From contig NZ_WLYI01000005.1 of assembly GCF_009707515.1 (NCBI RefSeq), positions 1-64,000 of the forward strand: a DNA stretch of 64,000 nucleotides. Reading direction: 5' to 3'. A program made the translations under genes and the position numbers. This document shows positions 21,357-30,883 of the stretch, one piece after another (position 1 is the first letter of the stretch; every line of letters starts with the position of its first letter). Below the pieces are notes generated by a model, which was not told the origin of the DNA, did no database searches, and worked only from the letters and a program-made list of their open reading frames with translations. The DNA is from Pseudomonas karstica (GTDB taxonomy: Bacteria; Pseudomonadota; Gammaproteobacteria; Pseudomonadales; Pseudomonadaceae).

Positions 21357-21976
21357 GCGTGATCGCTTGAATCAAGGGATTGGCTCAGGCGCTCGAAGCG
21401 CGCCTCAAGACGTTCCAGGTCGAGTTTGGCCTGGTCGAGTTCACGAAAGCGCGCTTCGGCCTCCCGTTGACCCACCAGGGTGCGCGATTCTTCGCTCAAG
21501 TATTCGGCGAGGTTCTGGTTCAGGCTGGCGAAACCCTGCTGGTACCAGCGTGTGCGGCTGCGCAGGTGACCACTGATCAATTGCGTGGCCACCGGGCCGA
21601 GCCAGCGGGACAGTTCGTATTCCCAGTCCAGTTCCAGGTCTTGCAACACCGCGGCCAGGTCCATGAGCACCGCGCTGTCACCTTCCAGCGTGACGTCCGG
21701 GCCGTGGAGAATAGCCGTTTTGTCCCGGCTCAACGCCAGGCGCAGCAGGCTTGCAGCCGGCGCGCGCAAGGTGCAGTCGGCATCGGCGGCCCATTGGGTC
21801 GCCAGCAACAGGCCTTCATCGCTGGGCAGGATATACAGCTGCAACGCGGGGCTGGAGCAGCCGACAGCAATGACCTTGCCGTTCAAGTGCGCCATCCGCG
21901 CCAGGGCCGTGCTGTCCAGGCGCAGAACACGGTTGAGGCCGTGTTCTGCGCTGGCGAGAAGGCCTGCGAGCAGCAT
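21353..21976 (-). CDS. ubiJ: Ubiquinone biosynthesis accessory factor UbiJ (SCP2 domain)
   Basis: A 207-residue lipid-binding accessory protein of the cytoplasmic ubiquinone-synthesis complex. The N-terminal half has an SCP2 sterol-carrier fold pattern ([27 protein letters not shown]). The C-terminal roughly 45 residues form a charged coiled coil. It overlaps ubiE and ubiB by four bases on each side, so the three genes are translated together. Confidence 0.92.
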   Translation of the reverse strand: MLLAGLLASAEHGLNRVLRLDSTALARMAHLNGKVIAVGCSSPALQLYILPSDEGLLLATQWAADADCTLRAPAASLLRLALSRDKTAILHGPDVTLEGDSAVLMDLAAVLQDLELDWEYELSRWLGPVATQLISGHLRSRTRWYQQGFASLNQNLAEYLSEESRTLVGQREAEARFRELDQAKLDLERLEARFERLSQSLDSSDHA

Positions 21977-22746
21977 CAGGGCTTGATGCCGCGGTGCAGG
22001 GCAACGATGCCTGAAGTCATGTTGTGATAGGTCACGCGGTCAAAACCGGCGTCTACCATCATCGACTTCAGTGTCTCCTGGTTCGGGTGCATGCGGATCG
22101 ATTCGGCCAGGTAGCGATAGCTTTCGGCATCATTGGTGATCAACTTGCCCATCAGCGGCATGAAGGCGAACGAGTAGGTGTCGTAGACCTTGGACATCAG
22201 CGCATTGGTCGGCTTGGAGAACTCCAGCACCAACAGGCGACCGCCGGGCTTGAGTACTCGCAGCATCGAGCGCAGGGCGTCTTCCTTGTGGGTGACGTTG
22301 CGCAGGCCGAAGGCGATGGTCACGCAATCAAAGTGATTGTCCGGGAACGGCAGCTTTTCAGCGTCGGCCTGGACGAACTCGATATTGCCGGCCACGCCTT
22401 TGTCCAGCAGGCGGTCGCGACCGACCTTGAGCATCGAGCCGTTGATATCGGCCAGGACTACTTGGCCAGTCGGCCCCACCAGATGGGAAAACTTCGCTGC
22501 CAGATCGCCGGTGCCACCGGCAATATCCAACACGCGGTTGCCGGTACGTACGCCGGACAACTCGATGGTGAAGCGCTTCCACAGGCGGTGCATGCCGCCG
22601 GACAGCACATCGTTCATCAGGTCGTACTTGGCGGCCACCGAGTGGAAAACCTCAGCGACTTTTTCCGCTTTCTGGCTTTCCGGGACGTTCTTGAAGCCGA
22701 AGTGAGTGGTGGGTTCGGCATCGCTGCCTTTGCGCTGATCAGTCAT
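21976..22746 (-). CDS. ubiE: Ubiquinone/menaquinone C-methyltransferase
   Basis: A 256-residue class I SAM methyltransferase that makes the C-methylation in ubiquinone synthesis. It has the SAM loop [12 protein letters not shown] (motif I), [11 protein letters not shown] and the UbiE signatures [17 protein letters not shown] and [18 protein letters not shown] start it at ATG 22746 (MTDQRKGSD), the family start. The open frame extends a further 155 codons upstream, but that part is antisense to the neighbouring granule gene. It overlaps ubiJ by four bases. Confidence 0.96.
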   Translation of the reverse strand: MTDQRKGSDAEPTTHFGFKNVPESQKAEKVAEVFHSVAAKYDLMNDVLSGGMHRLWKRFTIELSGVRTGNRVLDIAGGTGDLAAKFSHLVGPTGQVVLADINGSMLKVGRDRLLDKGVAGNIEFVQADAEKLPFPDNHFDCVTIAFGLRNVTHKEDALRSMLRVLKPGGRLLVLEFSKPTNALMSKVYDTYSFAFMPLMGKLITNDAESYRYLAESIRMHPNQETLKSMMVDAGFDRVTYHNMTSGIVALHRGIKP

Positions 22747-22888
22747 ATCGCTGTCACCAAAAGAGAATGCGGGACATTCTAATCCCCAAGGCATGCTTTG
22801 TCTTGGCAAGGGTGAAGGTAAGATAGGCGACCACCGAGACCTTTTGCCACATGGAAGGTTTTCAAGTCTTAAAAGAGGAATGATGCCA

Positions 22889-23164
22889 ATGGCCCGTATA
22901 ACAGTTGAGCGTGCACATACGCTGGGCAAGGAAGCTGCGCGGGCGAAGGCCGAGAAGTTGGCGCAGAAACTGAAAGACCGATACGGCCTGGAGCCTTCGT
23001 GGTCCGGCGACACGCTGAACCTCAAACGCTCAGGGGTAAAGGGCAGTGTGAAAGTCGCTGAAGACTCTCTGCGTATCGATGTCGAACTTGGCCTGTTGAT
23101 GTCGGCCATGAGTGGCACCATCAAGTCTGAAATCGAGAAGGCTTTGGATAAGGCCCTGGCCTGA
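22889..23164 (+). CDS. Small PHA-granule-region protein (polyhydroxyalkanoic acid system family)
   Basis: A 91-residue soluble protein of the family often annotated as polyhydroxyalkanoic acid system protein, found next to phasin genes in pseudomonads. The start at ATG 22889 ([17 protein letters not shown]) follows GAGGA at 9 bases; two ATGs just upstream lie too close to it. The N-terminus is a basic helix, and the rest is beta-rich. The biochemical role is not established. It persists here although the PHA synthase genes are missing from the locus. Confidence 0.85.
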   Translation: MARITVERAHTLGKEAARAKAEKLAQKLKDRYGLEPSWSGDTLNLKRSGVKGSVKVAEDSLRIDVELGLLMSAMSGTIKSEIEKALDKALA

Positions 23165-23173
23165 CTCAAACGC

Positions 23174-23272
23174 GTAGCCGCTGGCGTAGCCTGCGATCGA
23201 CTGCGAAGCACCTTGAAACCGCTGAAGGTCCTGCGGCCCCTATCGCAGCCTCGTACCTCGGCAGCGGCTGCA
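23174..23272. repeat. REPIN-type palindromic element
   Basis: A single copy of the element seen at the start of the window, between gtagccgctgg and gcagcggctg, lying between the granule gene and phaI. Its inner part carries gaaggtcctgcggcccc, as in the other copies. Confidence 0.8.
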
Positions 23273-23376
23273 GGCTCTCTGTTCTTAGGGTGCCGATTCT
23301 AATTTTTCTCCCTACTTTGTGCTCAGGCCCTCAACTCTGTGGGCAGTTCCTCCACCCTTTTATGCGTGAGGTACAC

Positions 23377-23789
23377 ATGGCCAACGTTATTTTGAAGAAA
23401 AAATTACTGCGTCGACTAGCGCCTTGAGTGACGTTAAAACCTATGCCCGCAAGATCTGGCTGGTGGGCCTGGGGGCGTATTCCAAGGTCGGCAGCGAATA
23501 CTTCAAAGAGCTCATCAAGACCGGTCAACTTATTGAAGGTAAAGGTAAAAAAGTTGTAGTTGAACAACAGGACGCCGCCAACAGTCAGATTGAACAAGTC
23601 GGGCGCGATGTCTCCAACGTCAAAGGTCGAGTCGACAGGCAACTGGTCAAAGTCGAGAAAGCTTTTGATGCGCGTGTTGCAAGTGCCTTGAATCGAATCG
23701 GCATTGCGTCTAAACATGATGTGGAGACACTCTCTGCTAAGCTCGATGAGCTGACGGCATTGCTCGAACGTGTCGCGCGTAAACATTAA
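23377..23789 (+). pseudogene. phaI: Phasin gene phaI with a one-base deletion near its 5' end
   Basis: The usual phasin start is here: ATG at 23377 after GAGGT, reading MANVILKKK. Then the run of six A residues (23398-23403) puts the frame out, and translation stops at a TGA after 16 codons. One more A would restore ATTACTGCGTCGACTAGC, reading ITASTSALSDVKTYARKIW, as in other PhaI proteins. The rest, from 23424 to the stop, is intact through the conserved end LDELTALLERVARKH. A TTG at 23424 has no good ribosome site. So the gene is either broken by a one-base loss, rescued by slippage, or affected by a sequencing error. PhaI coats PHA granules with PhaF. Confidence 0.75.
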
Positions 23790-23801
23790 GGAGACAACGG
23801 G

Positions 23802-24860
23802 ATGGCTGTTAAAAAGAATGCTCAGAAAGAAGGCAGCTCGTGGGTCGGGGAAGTTGAAAAATACTCCCGCAAGATCTGGCTTGCTGGTTTAGGCGTGTAC
23901 TCGAAGGTCAGCAGTGACGGCGGCAAGTACTTCGAGACTTTGGTCAAGGACGGCGAAAAGGCCGAAAAGTTGACCAAGAGCACAGTGGGTAAACAAGTTG
24001 ATACTGCCAAAGCGACTGCAGGTTCGCGCATCAGTGATGCGAAGAAACAGGTACTGGGTACTTGGGGTGAGCTCGAGGGGGCCCTGGACAAACGCCTCAA
24101 CAGTGCCATTTCGCGACTGGGCGTACCTAGCCGTACTGAAGTGAAGGCGCTGCACAGCAAGGTCGATACCCTGACCAGGCAAATCGAAAAACTTACCGGT
24201 GCCAAAGCGACTCCGGTAAAAACCGCAGCCGCTAAACCTGCTGCCAAGCCTGTCGCTAAATCCGCTGCTTCCAAGCCAGCCGCGAAAACGGCAGCCAAGC
24301 CTCTGGTGAAAGCTGCCGCCAAGCCGGCTGCCAAACCAGCGACCAAGGCTCCGGCGAAAGCTGCTGCCAAGCCAGTAGCAAAAACCGCAGCGGCCAAACC
24401 AACTGCCAGGCCCGCCGCCAAACCAGTGGCCGCTAAAGCAGTTGCCAAACCAGCCGCTAAACCTGCGGCCAAGGCTGCAGCAAAACCGGCCGTCAAGTCC
24501 GCCGCCAAACCTGCGGCTAAAACCGCTGCCGCTAAACCCGCAGCCAAGCCAGCTGCTGCGAAACCTGCAGCTAAGCCCGTCGCCGCGAAACCCGCAGTCA
24601 AGCCAGCTGCTGCGAAACCTGCAGCTAAGCCCGCCGCCGTGAAACCCGCTGCCAAGCCTGCTGCCGCGAAACCTGCAGCAACCAAGCCAGCAGCGAAACC
24701 TGCTGTGGCGAAGAAGCCAGCTGTAGCGAAAAAACCAGCAGCGCCCAAGCCCGCTGTTGCGGCCAAGCCCGCAACTCCGGCGCCAACCGCTTCGACAGCC
24801 AACTCGGTGTCCGCCCCGCCGCCTGCTGCTGCAACTTCGACGTCATCCAGTCAGTCCTGA
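23802..24860 (+). CDS. phaF: PHA granule-associated protein PhaF (phasin with histone-like tail)
   Basis: A 352-residue protein. Residues 1-140 are the phasin domain (KIWLAGLGVYSKV, then a coiled coil ending LTRQIEKLTGA). From about residue 145 to 325 the chain consists of AAKP-type repeats, a highly basic histone-H1-like tail that binds DNA. In P. putida PhaF links PHA granules to the nucleoid and affects their partition. It lies 12 bases after phaI with AAGGAG before the ATG. A bidirectional terminator follows. The frame is intact, unlike that of phaI. The repeats make the tail length prone to change. Confidence 0.93.
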   Translation: MAVKKNAQKEGSSWVGEVEKYSRKIWLAGLGVYSKVSSDGGKYFETLVKDGEKAEKLTKSTVGKQVDTAKATAGSRISDAKKQVLGTWGELEGALDKRLNSAISRLGVPSRTEVKALHSKVDTLTRQIEKLTGAKATPVKTAAAKPAAKPVAKSAASKPAAKTAAKPLVKAAAKPAAKPATKAPAKAAAKPVAKTAAAKPTARPAAKPVAAKAVAKPAAKPAAKAAAKPAVKSAAKPAAKTAAAKPAAKPAAAKPAAKPVAAKPAVKPAAAKPAAKPAAVKPAAKPAAAKPAATKPAAKPAVAKKPAVAKKPAAPKPAVAAKPATPAPTASTANSVSAPPPAAATSTSSSQS

Positions 24861-24876
24861 TTTTTCCGGGGCACAC

Positions 24877-24911
24877 AAAAATGCCCGGCCTGCGAAGGTC
24901 GGGCATTTTTT
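24877..24911. terminator. Bidirectional terminator between phaF and the fimbrial cluster
   Basis: The hairpin aaaaatgcccggcc / ggtcgggcattttt has T-runs on both sides. It can end both the phaF transcript and the convergent fimbrial transcript. Confidence 0.85.
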
Positions 24912-24956
24912 CGCGCGCGCGTCGTGTATCTGCTCAGGCGATAACGCCAGAACCCG

Positions 24957-25484
24957 TCAGTTGTAGGTGATAGAAACGGTAACGGCGCTGGCCAGGGTGC
25001 CTTGGGTGATCGCTGCGCCGGTTTTGTAGTACGCCGCTGTGAGCGGTAGCACGGCCTTGTTGCTGCTCGTCGCAATCGTACGGCTGCGCTGGGCGACCGT
25101 GCCATTGGCGGGGATCGCATAAGTGGGGGATGCGCGGTGTAACAACCAGAGGGCAGTGCCCCCTGAGGTCCCCGTATTGGAAAACAGCGCGGGGTTCCCC
25201 TCGGAGGGTGTCCCCGTGAACAGGAACATGACGTTGCGTATATCCGATTCGCAGTCGGCAGAGATCTCGAAATCGTACGATCCCGCGCTGGGGGCGGCAT
25301 CGAAGTCTGAAACCTTGATGGTCGGCAGGGTTACGGTGCGGTTCACGTCGCCGGCGGCCAGGTCACATGTACCGGCGTTGACCTGGCCCTCAAAGCGCAG
25401 GATGCCCGTTGTAGCAGCCTGTACGGTGTTGGCGGCCAGGCTCGCAGTGATTGCCAGCAGTAGCGGCAGCGTTCGGATGCTCAT
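24957..25484 (-). CDS. Fimbrial minor subunit, type 1 pilin family
   Basis: A 175-residue exported pilin subunit, with a signal peptide ending NTVQA at residue 23. The pilin domain shows the first cysteine in AGTCDLAAGDVNRT, the second in ISADCES, and the C-terminal beta strand ending SITYN that is used in donor-strand exchange. It is much like the C-terminal half of the adhesin gene next to it, sharing CDLAAGDVNRT and the ends ITYN. It is the last gene of the cluster on the minus strand. Confidence 0.85.
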   Translation of the reverse strand: MSIRTLPLLLAITASLAANTVQAATTGILRFEGQVNAGTCDLAAGDVNRTVTLPTIKVSDFDAAPSAGSYDFEISADCESDIRNVMFLFTGTPSEGNPALFSNTGTSGGTALWLLHRASPTYAIPANGTVAQRSRTIATSSNKAVLPLTAAYYKTGAAITQGTLASAVTVSITYN

Positions 25485-25501
25485 AAATAATCCTCAGGGC
25501 T

Positions 25502-26458
25502 TCAGTTATAGGTGATGTTGACGGTGGCGGTGCTGACGAGTGTGCCTTGGCTGACCGTGCCGTTTTTGTGATAGGCAGCGCCGAGCGGCAAGACCGCCCG
25601 ATTGCCGGAAACAACCAGCGTGCGTGCGTTTTCGGTGCCGTTGGCGGGAATGTTCTGGATACCCCCTCCGATGCGTGAATACAGCCACAGCGCTACTCCA
25701 CCGGCAGTGCCCGTATTGGCGAAGAGTTGGTCATTCCCGGGTGCGGGGGGGCCGGAAAAGCTGAAGGTCACGTTGGAGGCATCGCTGCAGTTCGCGGTGA
25801 GCTCGAAGTCGCGTGCGCCTGCGGTGGTGACATTTTGAAATGCGCTGACTTGCACGGGGCCGAGTGAGATCGTGCGATTGACGTCACCGGCCGCCAGGTC
25901 GCAGGTGGCGGCGGGGCTGACGAAGCGCACCGGGTTGTTGAGCCGAAGCAGAAAACGGCCTGGAGTACTTGCCCCGACTCTTATTGACCAGCTGAAAAGC
26001 GTTGCGGCTGGCACTACCCCGTCTGTTACAGGCCCGGTTTTGATGAAGACTGCCTCCGCATTTGTGAAGATGGGATGCATTCCGGGCGGCTGCACGGCAT
26101 CACCGCTCTGTAGCCCGTAGTAATGGGTCAATTGGCGGGCATCGGTGATTCTGATTCGAATACCAACGCCTGGCACTTCGGTGCGATGCGATTGGGTTGC
26201 CGGGTGTGTAAGTCCGCTATAGCGGCCGTAAATCGATATCAGAGTGGCGGTGGGGCAATTCATGAAGCGACCTGGGACAACGCCGCTGAAAGGCCGCCTG
26301 ATGATTTCACCTCCCACGGGAAGACTATCCGGTACGGTAATAGTGGCCGGAAGGGTGAGGCCATGTTCGGAGTTCATATAACTGTCGCACGCCGCTTGTG
26401 CAGTGATCGGCATACCAAGCGTCAGCAGGGTTGAAATGAGTTTAATCGAGGGCTTCAT
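25502..26458 (-). CDS. Two-domain fimbrial adhesin (tip protein)
   Basis: A 318-residue exported protein with a signal peptide ending TAQA. It has an N-terminal domain of about 160 residues unlike pilins, then a C-terminal pilin domain from about residue 185 (CDLAAGDVNRTISLG to VNITYN). This FimH-like layout, with a lectin-type domain before a pilin domain, marks a tip adhesin. The start at ATG 26458 (MKPSIKLISTLL) opens a proper signal peptide; a longer in-frame start would reach into the usher gene. The receptor is unknown. It lies 70 bases after the usher. Confidence 0.8.
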   Translation of the reverse strand: MKPSIKLISTLLTLGMPITAQAACDSYMNSEHGLTLPATITVPDSLPVGGEIIRRPFSGVVPGRFMNCPTATLISIYGRYSGLTHPATQSHRTEVPGVGIRIRITDARQLTHYYGLQSGDAVQPPGMHPIFTNAEAVFIKTGPVTDGVVPAATLFSWSIRVGASTPGRFLLRLNNPVRFVSPAATCDLAAGDVNRTISLGPVQVSAFQNVTTAGARDFELTANCSDASNVTFSFSGPPAPGNDQLFANTGTAGGVALWLYSRIGGGIQNIPANGTENARTLVVSGNRAVLPLGAAYHKNGTVSQGTLVSTATVNITYN

Positions 26459-26528
26459 CTTCGTTCCGGGATAAGAAATAGGGCATGTGCAGCCCGGCAT
26501 CGCATCGGGCGGGCTTCTCTGTGCTTCA

Positions 26529-29141
26529 TCAACCGTTTGCATCACCCTTCTCTCTCGTGGGTACTTGCTGCACTGCGATAGCTACATCGGCCTGACAAAT
26601 GTCGGCGTGCAGATGACGCAAACGGTTGGGACCATCCGCTCCACTGCGTGCGCCCGAGTCGTAGTGGAGCCGGCATGCGGCATCGGTATTTGAGCCCCAC
26701 TTGACGGTCAATTTCCCCAGGGTGCGAGACAGGCGCACAAACGCCTTGCCGCCCTGCCCGACAATCCCGACGCTGGCGCCATCCTCATCGAATACATCCG
26801 AACCAAACGGCAACGGGCTGCCATCCTCGCGCAGTGCCGTGATTAAAAAAGCCTGGCCGCTGACGGTCTCGAATTGCAGCTTCACCACCGAACCGGCTCG
26901 GGGGGCCACGTGTTGAGCTGCGGTCTTGAGTTCGACATCGACGGACAAGTCTTTGGCGTCCAATTCGACGACGTTCTGGCGATATGGGGTCAGGTGGGGT
27001 ACCACGGCAAAGCCGCTTTTTCCGACCTGTGCACTGTGATTGCCATTGATCCGCGCGCCCTGGGCGTCGGGCGCCTGGACGATGCCGATGGTATCGCCTA
27101 GCTCTGGGGCGAAAATCACGCCGCCGGTATGGGCGACAATACCGCCGGTCATGCCAAGCGATGTCGAACGGTAGGCGTTGCTCTGACCATAACCTGCGGA
27201 CAGCAGGCCATGGTTTGTCTGGTATTTCATGTCGGCACTGGTGGCGTTGCCGCTGCCCTGAGCCTGGCTGGCATTCACGCTGTAGCTCAACTCACTGCGC
27301 TCGCCAAGGCTGCCGCCCAGGCTGACGCGCTCGCCGCTGCTTTGATCGCCGCGGTAGGCCGTGGTGGTCAAGGTTGGCGAACGTGCGCCGTTGCCCAGTG
27401 GCAAGCTCAAGGTGAAGTCCACCTGCTTGTCGACTCTTTCGCTCAGCAAATCACGGCTGCGCTGGGCACTGAGGGTGTAATGAAACCCCTTCCAGGTGCC
27501 GCTATGCCCTGCGGTGAAGGTCAGGTTGCCATTTGTGCGGTTCCAATAGTTTTGCGAAGAGCCGGTCAGATAGACCGAGCCGTTGCCCAGGCTTTGGTTG
27601 AGGCTGATATCCATCCTGTCGCGCAGGTGCCATACCCTGTCCAGGCCCAGCCCGTCGATGGCGAGGTCACAAACGCGTGCGGCATCGCCCACACTCAGGA
27701 AGCCTTCAGTGGAGTACCGGTACGCCCCGAGGGCAAAGTGGGTGCCGGTATCCGCGAAGTTCTTGCTGTAGCGCAGTTGTACGCTTTGCCCCTCACGTGA
27801 GCCGTGACCCGGCAGATGGGCGTACGAGTGGGTCAGGTCAAAAGACAACGCACCTAATGGGGTATTGAATGCCGCGCCCAGCAACTGCGATTGGTAGTCG
27901 TCACCCATTACCGCGCCGGTGTATCCGGTCAGCAGATTGCTCAGGCCGTGCTGATACGTTGCCTGCATCAGTGTGGGTGGGTGACGCAGGCCAATCTCAT
28001 CCAATTGGCCAACACTCAACGAATAGCGGTGGTAGCCGGGACGCAGCAGGTTGGCGTTAGCGGCGAACGGTACGATGAACTCGCGTTGGCGCCCATCGGC
28101 CTCGGTGATCGTGACGTTCAGGTCGCCCCCATAGCCGGTGGGAAACAAATCATTGAGTGCAAAGGGGCCGGGCGCTACAGACACTTCGTCCAATAACACG
28201 CCGCGCTGGCGCATACTGACCCGGGCATTGGTTTCGGCGACGCCGCGCACCACCGGCGCAAATCCTGTCAGGGAATCAGGCAGCATCCGGTCATCGCTGG
28301 ACAGGCTGGCGCCCTGCAGACGCACACTGTCGAACAGCTCCCCCGGGGTGTAGATTTCGCCCACCATCAGCTGTGATTGCAACGTGCTCAATTCGCGCTG
28401 CACATAGGTGGCGCTGCTTTGATAACCCGAGGTGGTATCGGACTGGCTGTAGTTGCCGTTGTGGCGCCAGTGCCAATCGCCAAGATTGAGCCCGGTATTC
28501 AGGCCCAGGTAATTGGAACTGAGCGAACGACCATGGGCCTGGGTGGAAAATGTATTGGCGTTGTAACGCACAAAGGCGGCATTGATCCCGCCGTCCCAGT
28601 GTTGCGGATCGACATAGCCCCGCGCCTTGCGCGCCAGGTAAACCTGCGGCACCTGCAAGTCCAGGTGGGTTTCGCCTGAGTCAAATTGGCTGCTGGCGCC
28701 TGGCAGGTAGGTCGCAATATCGGCGCAGTGGGCAAATGGGGGCGTGGGTGGTTTATCGGCTTCGACGGGCTGCTGTTCGACAGTGTCCAAGTCGATGCCG
28801 AACCTGAGCAGCGCATCACGCTCCAGGCACAACTGCGCCGCCTTCTGGCCTTCGACCGCGGCGAAGGTCAAGGTTTCGCGCCCGATCCACTGGCCGTTGA
28901 GGTGCACGTCTGTACGGTAGCTGCCGGGCAGTACGACATTGCCTTGGCTGAATTTTGCGATATTGACCTGCAAGCCGGCCGCTCCATCCGCAAAGAAGGC
29001 CGGATTGAACTCGACATGTTCGGCACTGTGGGCGCCCACGGCATGAGCGCCGCTCACCAGCAGCAGGCTGTGCACCGTAAACTTGAAACGGTGACGTGGC
29101 AGGGACCCGCTCCTTACGCTGGCTGGTGTATTCAAACTCAT
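26529..29141 (-). CDS. Outer-membrane fimbrial usher
   Basis: An 870-residue usher that forms the outer-membrane pore through which fimbrial subunits are assembled. Order: signal peptide to about residue 38, N-terminal chaperone-binding domain (VEFNPAFF, GLQVNIAKFSQGN, GSYRTDVHLNG), a 24-strand barrel with plug region (RGVAETNARVSMRQRG), and C-terminal domains from about residue 690 (GLMGxx-type ends, GSPLPFGSDVFDEDG). The ATG at 29141 is taken because it opens the signal sequence. It lies between the chaperone and adhesin genes. Confidence 0.93.
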   Translation of the reverse strand: MSLNTPASVRSGSLPRHRFKFTVHSLLLVSGAHAVGAHSAEHVEFNPAFFADGAAGLQVNIAKFSQGNVVLPGSYRTDVHLNGQWIGRETLTFAAVEGQKAAQLCLERDALLRFGIDLDTVEQQPVEADKPPTPPFAHCADIATYLPGASSQFDSGETHLDLQVPQVYLARKARGYVDPQHWDGGINAAFVRYNANTFSTQAHGRSLSSNYLGLNTGLNLGDWHWRHNGNYSQSDTTSGYQSSATYVQRELSTLQSQLMVGEIYTPGELFDSVRLQGASLSSDDRMLPDSLTGFAPVVRGVAETNARVSMRQRGVLLDEVSVAPGPFALNDLFPTGYGGDLNVTITEADGRQREFIVPFAANANLLRPGYHRYSLSVGQLDEIGLRHPPTLMQATYQHGLSNLLTGYTGAVMGDDYQSQLLGAAFNTPLGALSFDLTHSYAHLPGHGSREGQSVQLRYSKNFADTGTHFALGAYRYSTEGFLSVGDAARVCDLAIDGLGLDRVWHLRDRMDISLNQSLGNGSVYLTGSSQNYWNRTNGNLTFTAGHSGTWKGFHYTLSAQRSRDLLSERVDKQVDFTLSLPLGNGARSPTLTTTAYRGDQSSGERVSLGGSLGERSELSYSVNASQAQGSGNATSADMKYQTNHGLLSAGYGQSNAYRSTSLGMTGGIVAHTGGVIFAPELGDTIGIVQAPDAQGARINGNHSAQVGKSGFAVVPHLTPYRQNVVELDAKDLSVDVELKTAAQHVAPRAGSVVKLQFETVSGQAFLITALREDGSPLPFGSDVFDEDGASVGIVGQGGKAFVRLSRTLGKLTVKWGSNTDAACRLHYDSGARSGADGPNRLRHLHADICQADVAIAVQQVPTREKGDANG

Positions 29142-29300
29142 GTTTAGCGTTCCAAAAACAGGTGCTGTCCGAATTTCGGCATCGGGAGGTTCTGCCCCCA
29201 TAAATGGGCATCGGCCGAAGGTGTGAGATGAAGCGAATAACGTGGCCAGCCGATGGCTGGATGTTGCGAAGCTACGGTGGAATGCAGCGTGTCTGGAGTG

Positions 29301-30068
29301 TCATGGGGAGACCTTAGCGCTGTGGGGGACCTTTACCCCAAAATCGTCGAGGGTCTGAAACTCTACGGTTGCTGCGGTGTTCAGCGGTGTTTTGAGGCTG
29401 GGGAACTCAAAGCGGTTGCGGCCACCGGGCACCACCATATTCTCGGCGCCTGAGGCAACGGCTTCGCGAGCATGGCGTTGCCCCGCTACCAGCACTGCGA
29501 CCTGTTCGAACGTCACGTGGTAAGGCGTCGGATTGAAGACTTCCAGTGCCTGGCCTTGCGCGGTCGGCGCGTGCCGCCACTGCAATTTTCCAGGCGCTGT
29601 CTCGACGTCGTAAGGCAGATTCGGCGGACGTAAAAACAGCTTGATCCGGGAGCGGAAGGCGAGCTGCAACTGATTGCTCTGTTTGGCGCCTGGCGACTGA
29701 GAGGGCACCTCCAGCACGTTGAACCAGAACAGGCTTTCCTGCGTTAACGGCAACGTTTCGCCGGTATAGGCCAGGCGCACCACCTGTTGTTTCCCAGGCT
29801 CCATGCGAAAGATTGGCGGCGTGGCAACGAAGGGTATTGCAGCCAGCTCCGGCGTTGAGTGTTCATCGCCGCTGTCGAGCCACGCCTGGATCAGCACCGG
29901 TGCCAGGCTCTTGTTTTCAAGCCTGATCGTTACCTCCTTGTCGTCCTGCGGGTAGACAATTCGGGTGCTGTTGATGACAACGCTCGCTTGCACGGCGACG
30001 GTGCCGAACAGCGCAAGCGTCAACACGATTAACTTGGCTGGCAGGAGTGAAAGGGAAGTCGCGTTCAT
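29301..30068 (-). CDS. Periplasmic fimbrial chaperone, copy 2
   Basis: A PapD-like chaperone (255 residues from ATG 30068) that folds fimbrial subunits in the periplasm by donating a beta strand. The signal peptide ends VAVQA. The Ig-like first domain has INSTRIVYPQDDKEVTIRL with the conserved arginine, the PIFRMEPGKQQVVRL strand that inserts into subunits, and ESLFWFNVLEVP. It starts right at the end of the other chaperone, where an in-frame ATG at 30080 overlaps the upstream stop; I favour 30068 for the signal peptide. Confidence 0.9.
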   Translation of the reverse strand: MNATSLSLLPAKLIVLTLALFGTVAVQASVVINSTRIVYPQDDKEVTIRLENKSLAPVLIQAWLDSGDEHSTPELAAIPFVATPPIFRMEPGKQQVVRLAYTGETLPLTQESLFWFNVLEVPSQSPGAKQSNQLQLAFRSRIKLFLRPPNLPYDVETAPGKLQWRHAPTAQGQALEVFNPTPYHVTFEQVAVLVAGQRHAREAVASGAENMVVPGGRNRFEFPSLKTPLNTAATVEFQTLDDFGVKVPHSAKVSP

Positions 30069-30076
30069 GCAATAAG

Positions 30077-30853
30077 TCATCCTGCGGATGAAGGGGTAAG
30101 GCTAGCCGAATGACGCACTCGGGCACCAAAGTCGCTGACGGTGGTGAACTCGACTGTGGTTACGCCGCTGGGGCGATTGCGCAGCAGGGGCAATACAAAC
30201 AGTTTCACGTCACCGGCCGGCATTAACAGGCTGTCATTGGCTGCCCTGTTCGCCGCTTTGCTGAACCGCTTGCCGTCACTCAGCAAGTCGATCGAGGCCA
30301 GGGAAATATGGTACGGCGTAGGGTTGGTGGCTTGCAGGGCGAAGCCTTGTTCGTGGGCCACCAGTTTCCATTGCAGTTTTGCCGGGGCGCTGCCGACCGG
30401 GTAGGGCAGCACCTGCGGCCGCAGGAACACCCGCAAACGGGTGCGAAACGATAATTCGATCTGATTATTTTGCGCGGCATCCTCGGAGCGCGGTGGCACT
30501 TCCAGTACGTTCAGCCAGAACAGACTTTCACGGTCGGTGGGCAGTGGTTCGCCGGAATAGCGCAGGCGCAGTGCCTGTTGCTGGTGAGGCTCAATACGGA
30601 AGATCGGTGGCGATAGGGTGAACGGTGTTTGCGCCGTCGCGGGTGTCGAGTGCCTGTCGCCAGTATCCAGCCAAGTTTGCACCAGCGCGGGGCGGGGGCC
30701 TTTGTTCTCCAGGCGCACCGCAACCTCCTGCTGTTCAGCCGGATAGATCACGCGTGTGCCATGGATAATTACGCCTGCATGGGAGGGAGGCGCCAGCAGC
30801 GATAACAACCCACAAGCACAGGTGGCAAGCACCTGGCAGGCCATCTTTTTCAT
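30077..30853 (-). CDS. Periplasmic fimbrial chaperone, copy 1
   Basis: A 258-residue PapD-like chaperone, paralogous to the next gene. The signal peptide ends PPSHA. Marks are THVIYP-type start (GTRVIYPAEQQEVAVRL), SPPIFRIEPHQQQALRLRY and ESLFWLNVLEVPPRS, as in the FGS class with a short F1-G1 loop. Two tandem chaperones in one operon suggest separate clients, for example the major pilin and the tip adhesin. Its stop overlaps the next start. Confidence 0.9.
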   Translation of the reverse strand: MKKMACQVLATCACGLLSLLAPPSHAGVIIHGTRVIYPAEQQEVAVRLENKGPRPALVQTWLDTGDRHSTPATAQTPFTLSPPIFRIEPHQQQALRLRYSGEPLPTDRESLFWLNVLEVPPRSEDAAQNNQIELSFRTRLRVFLRPQVLPYPVGSAPAKLQWKLVAHEQGFALQATNPTPYHISLASIDLLSDGKRFSKAANRAANDSLLMPAGDVKLFVLPLLRNRPSGVTTVEFTTVSDFGARVRHSASLTPSSAG

Positions 30854-30883
30854 AGTCTGAAGTCTCTTCGAGTCAGCGGGGAG

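Noticed and set aside
22747..23211. N-terminal extension of UbiE by 155 residues
   Set aside because: The extension is antisense to the granule gene and lies outside the UbiE family; ATG 22746 is the normal start.
24235..24780. DNA repeats in phaF as a mobile or satellite element
   Set aside because: They encode the AAKP-type repeats of the known PhaF tail in frame.
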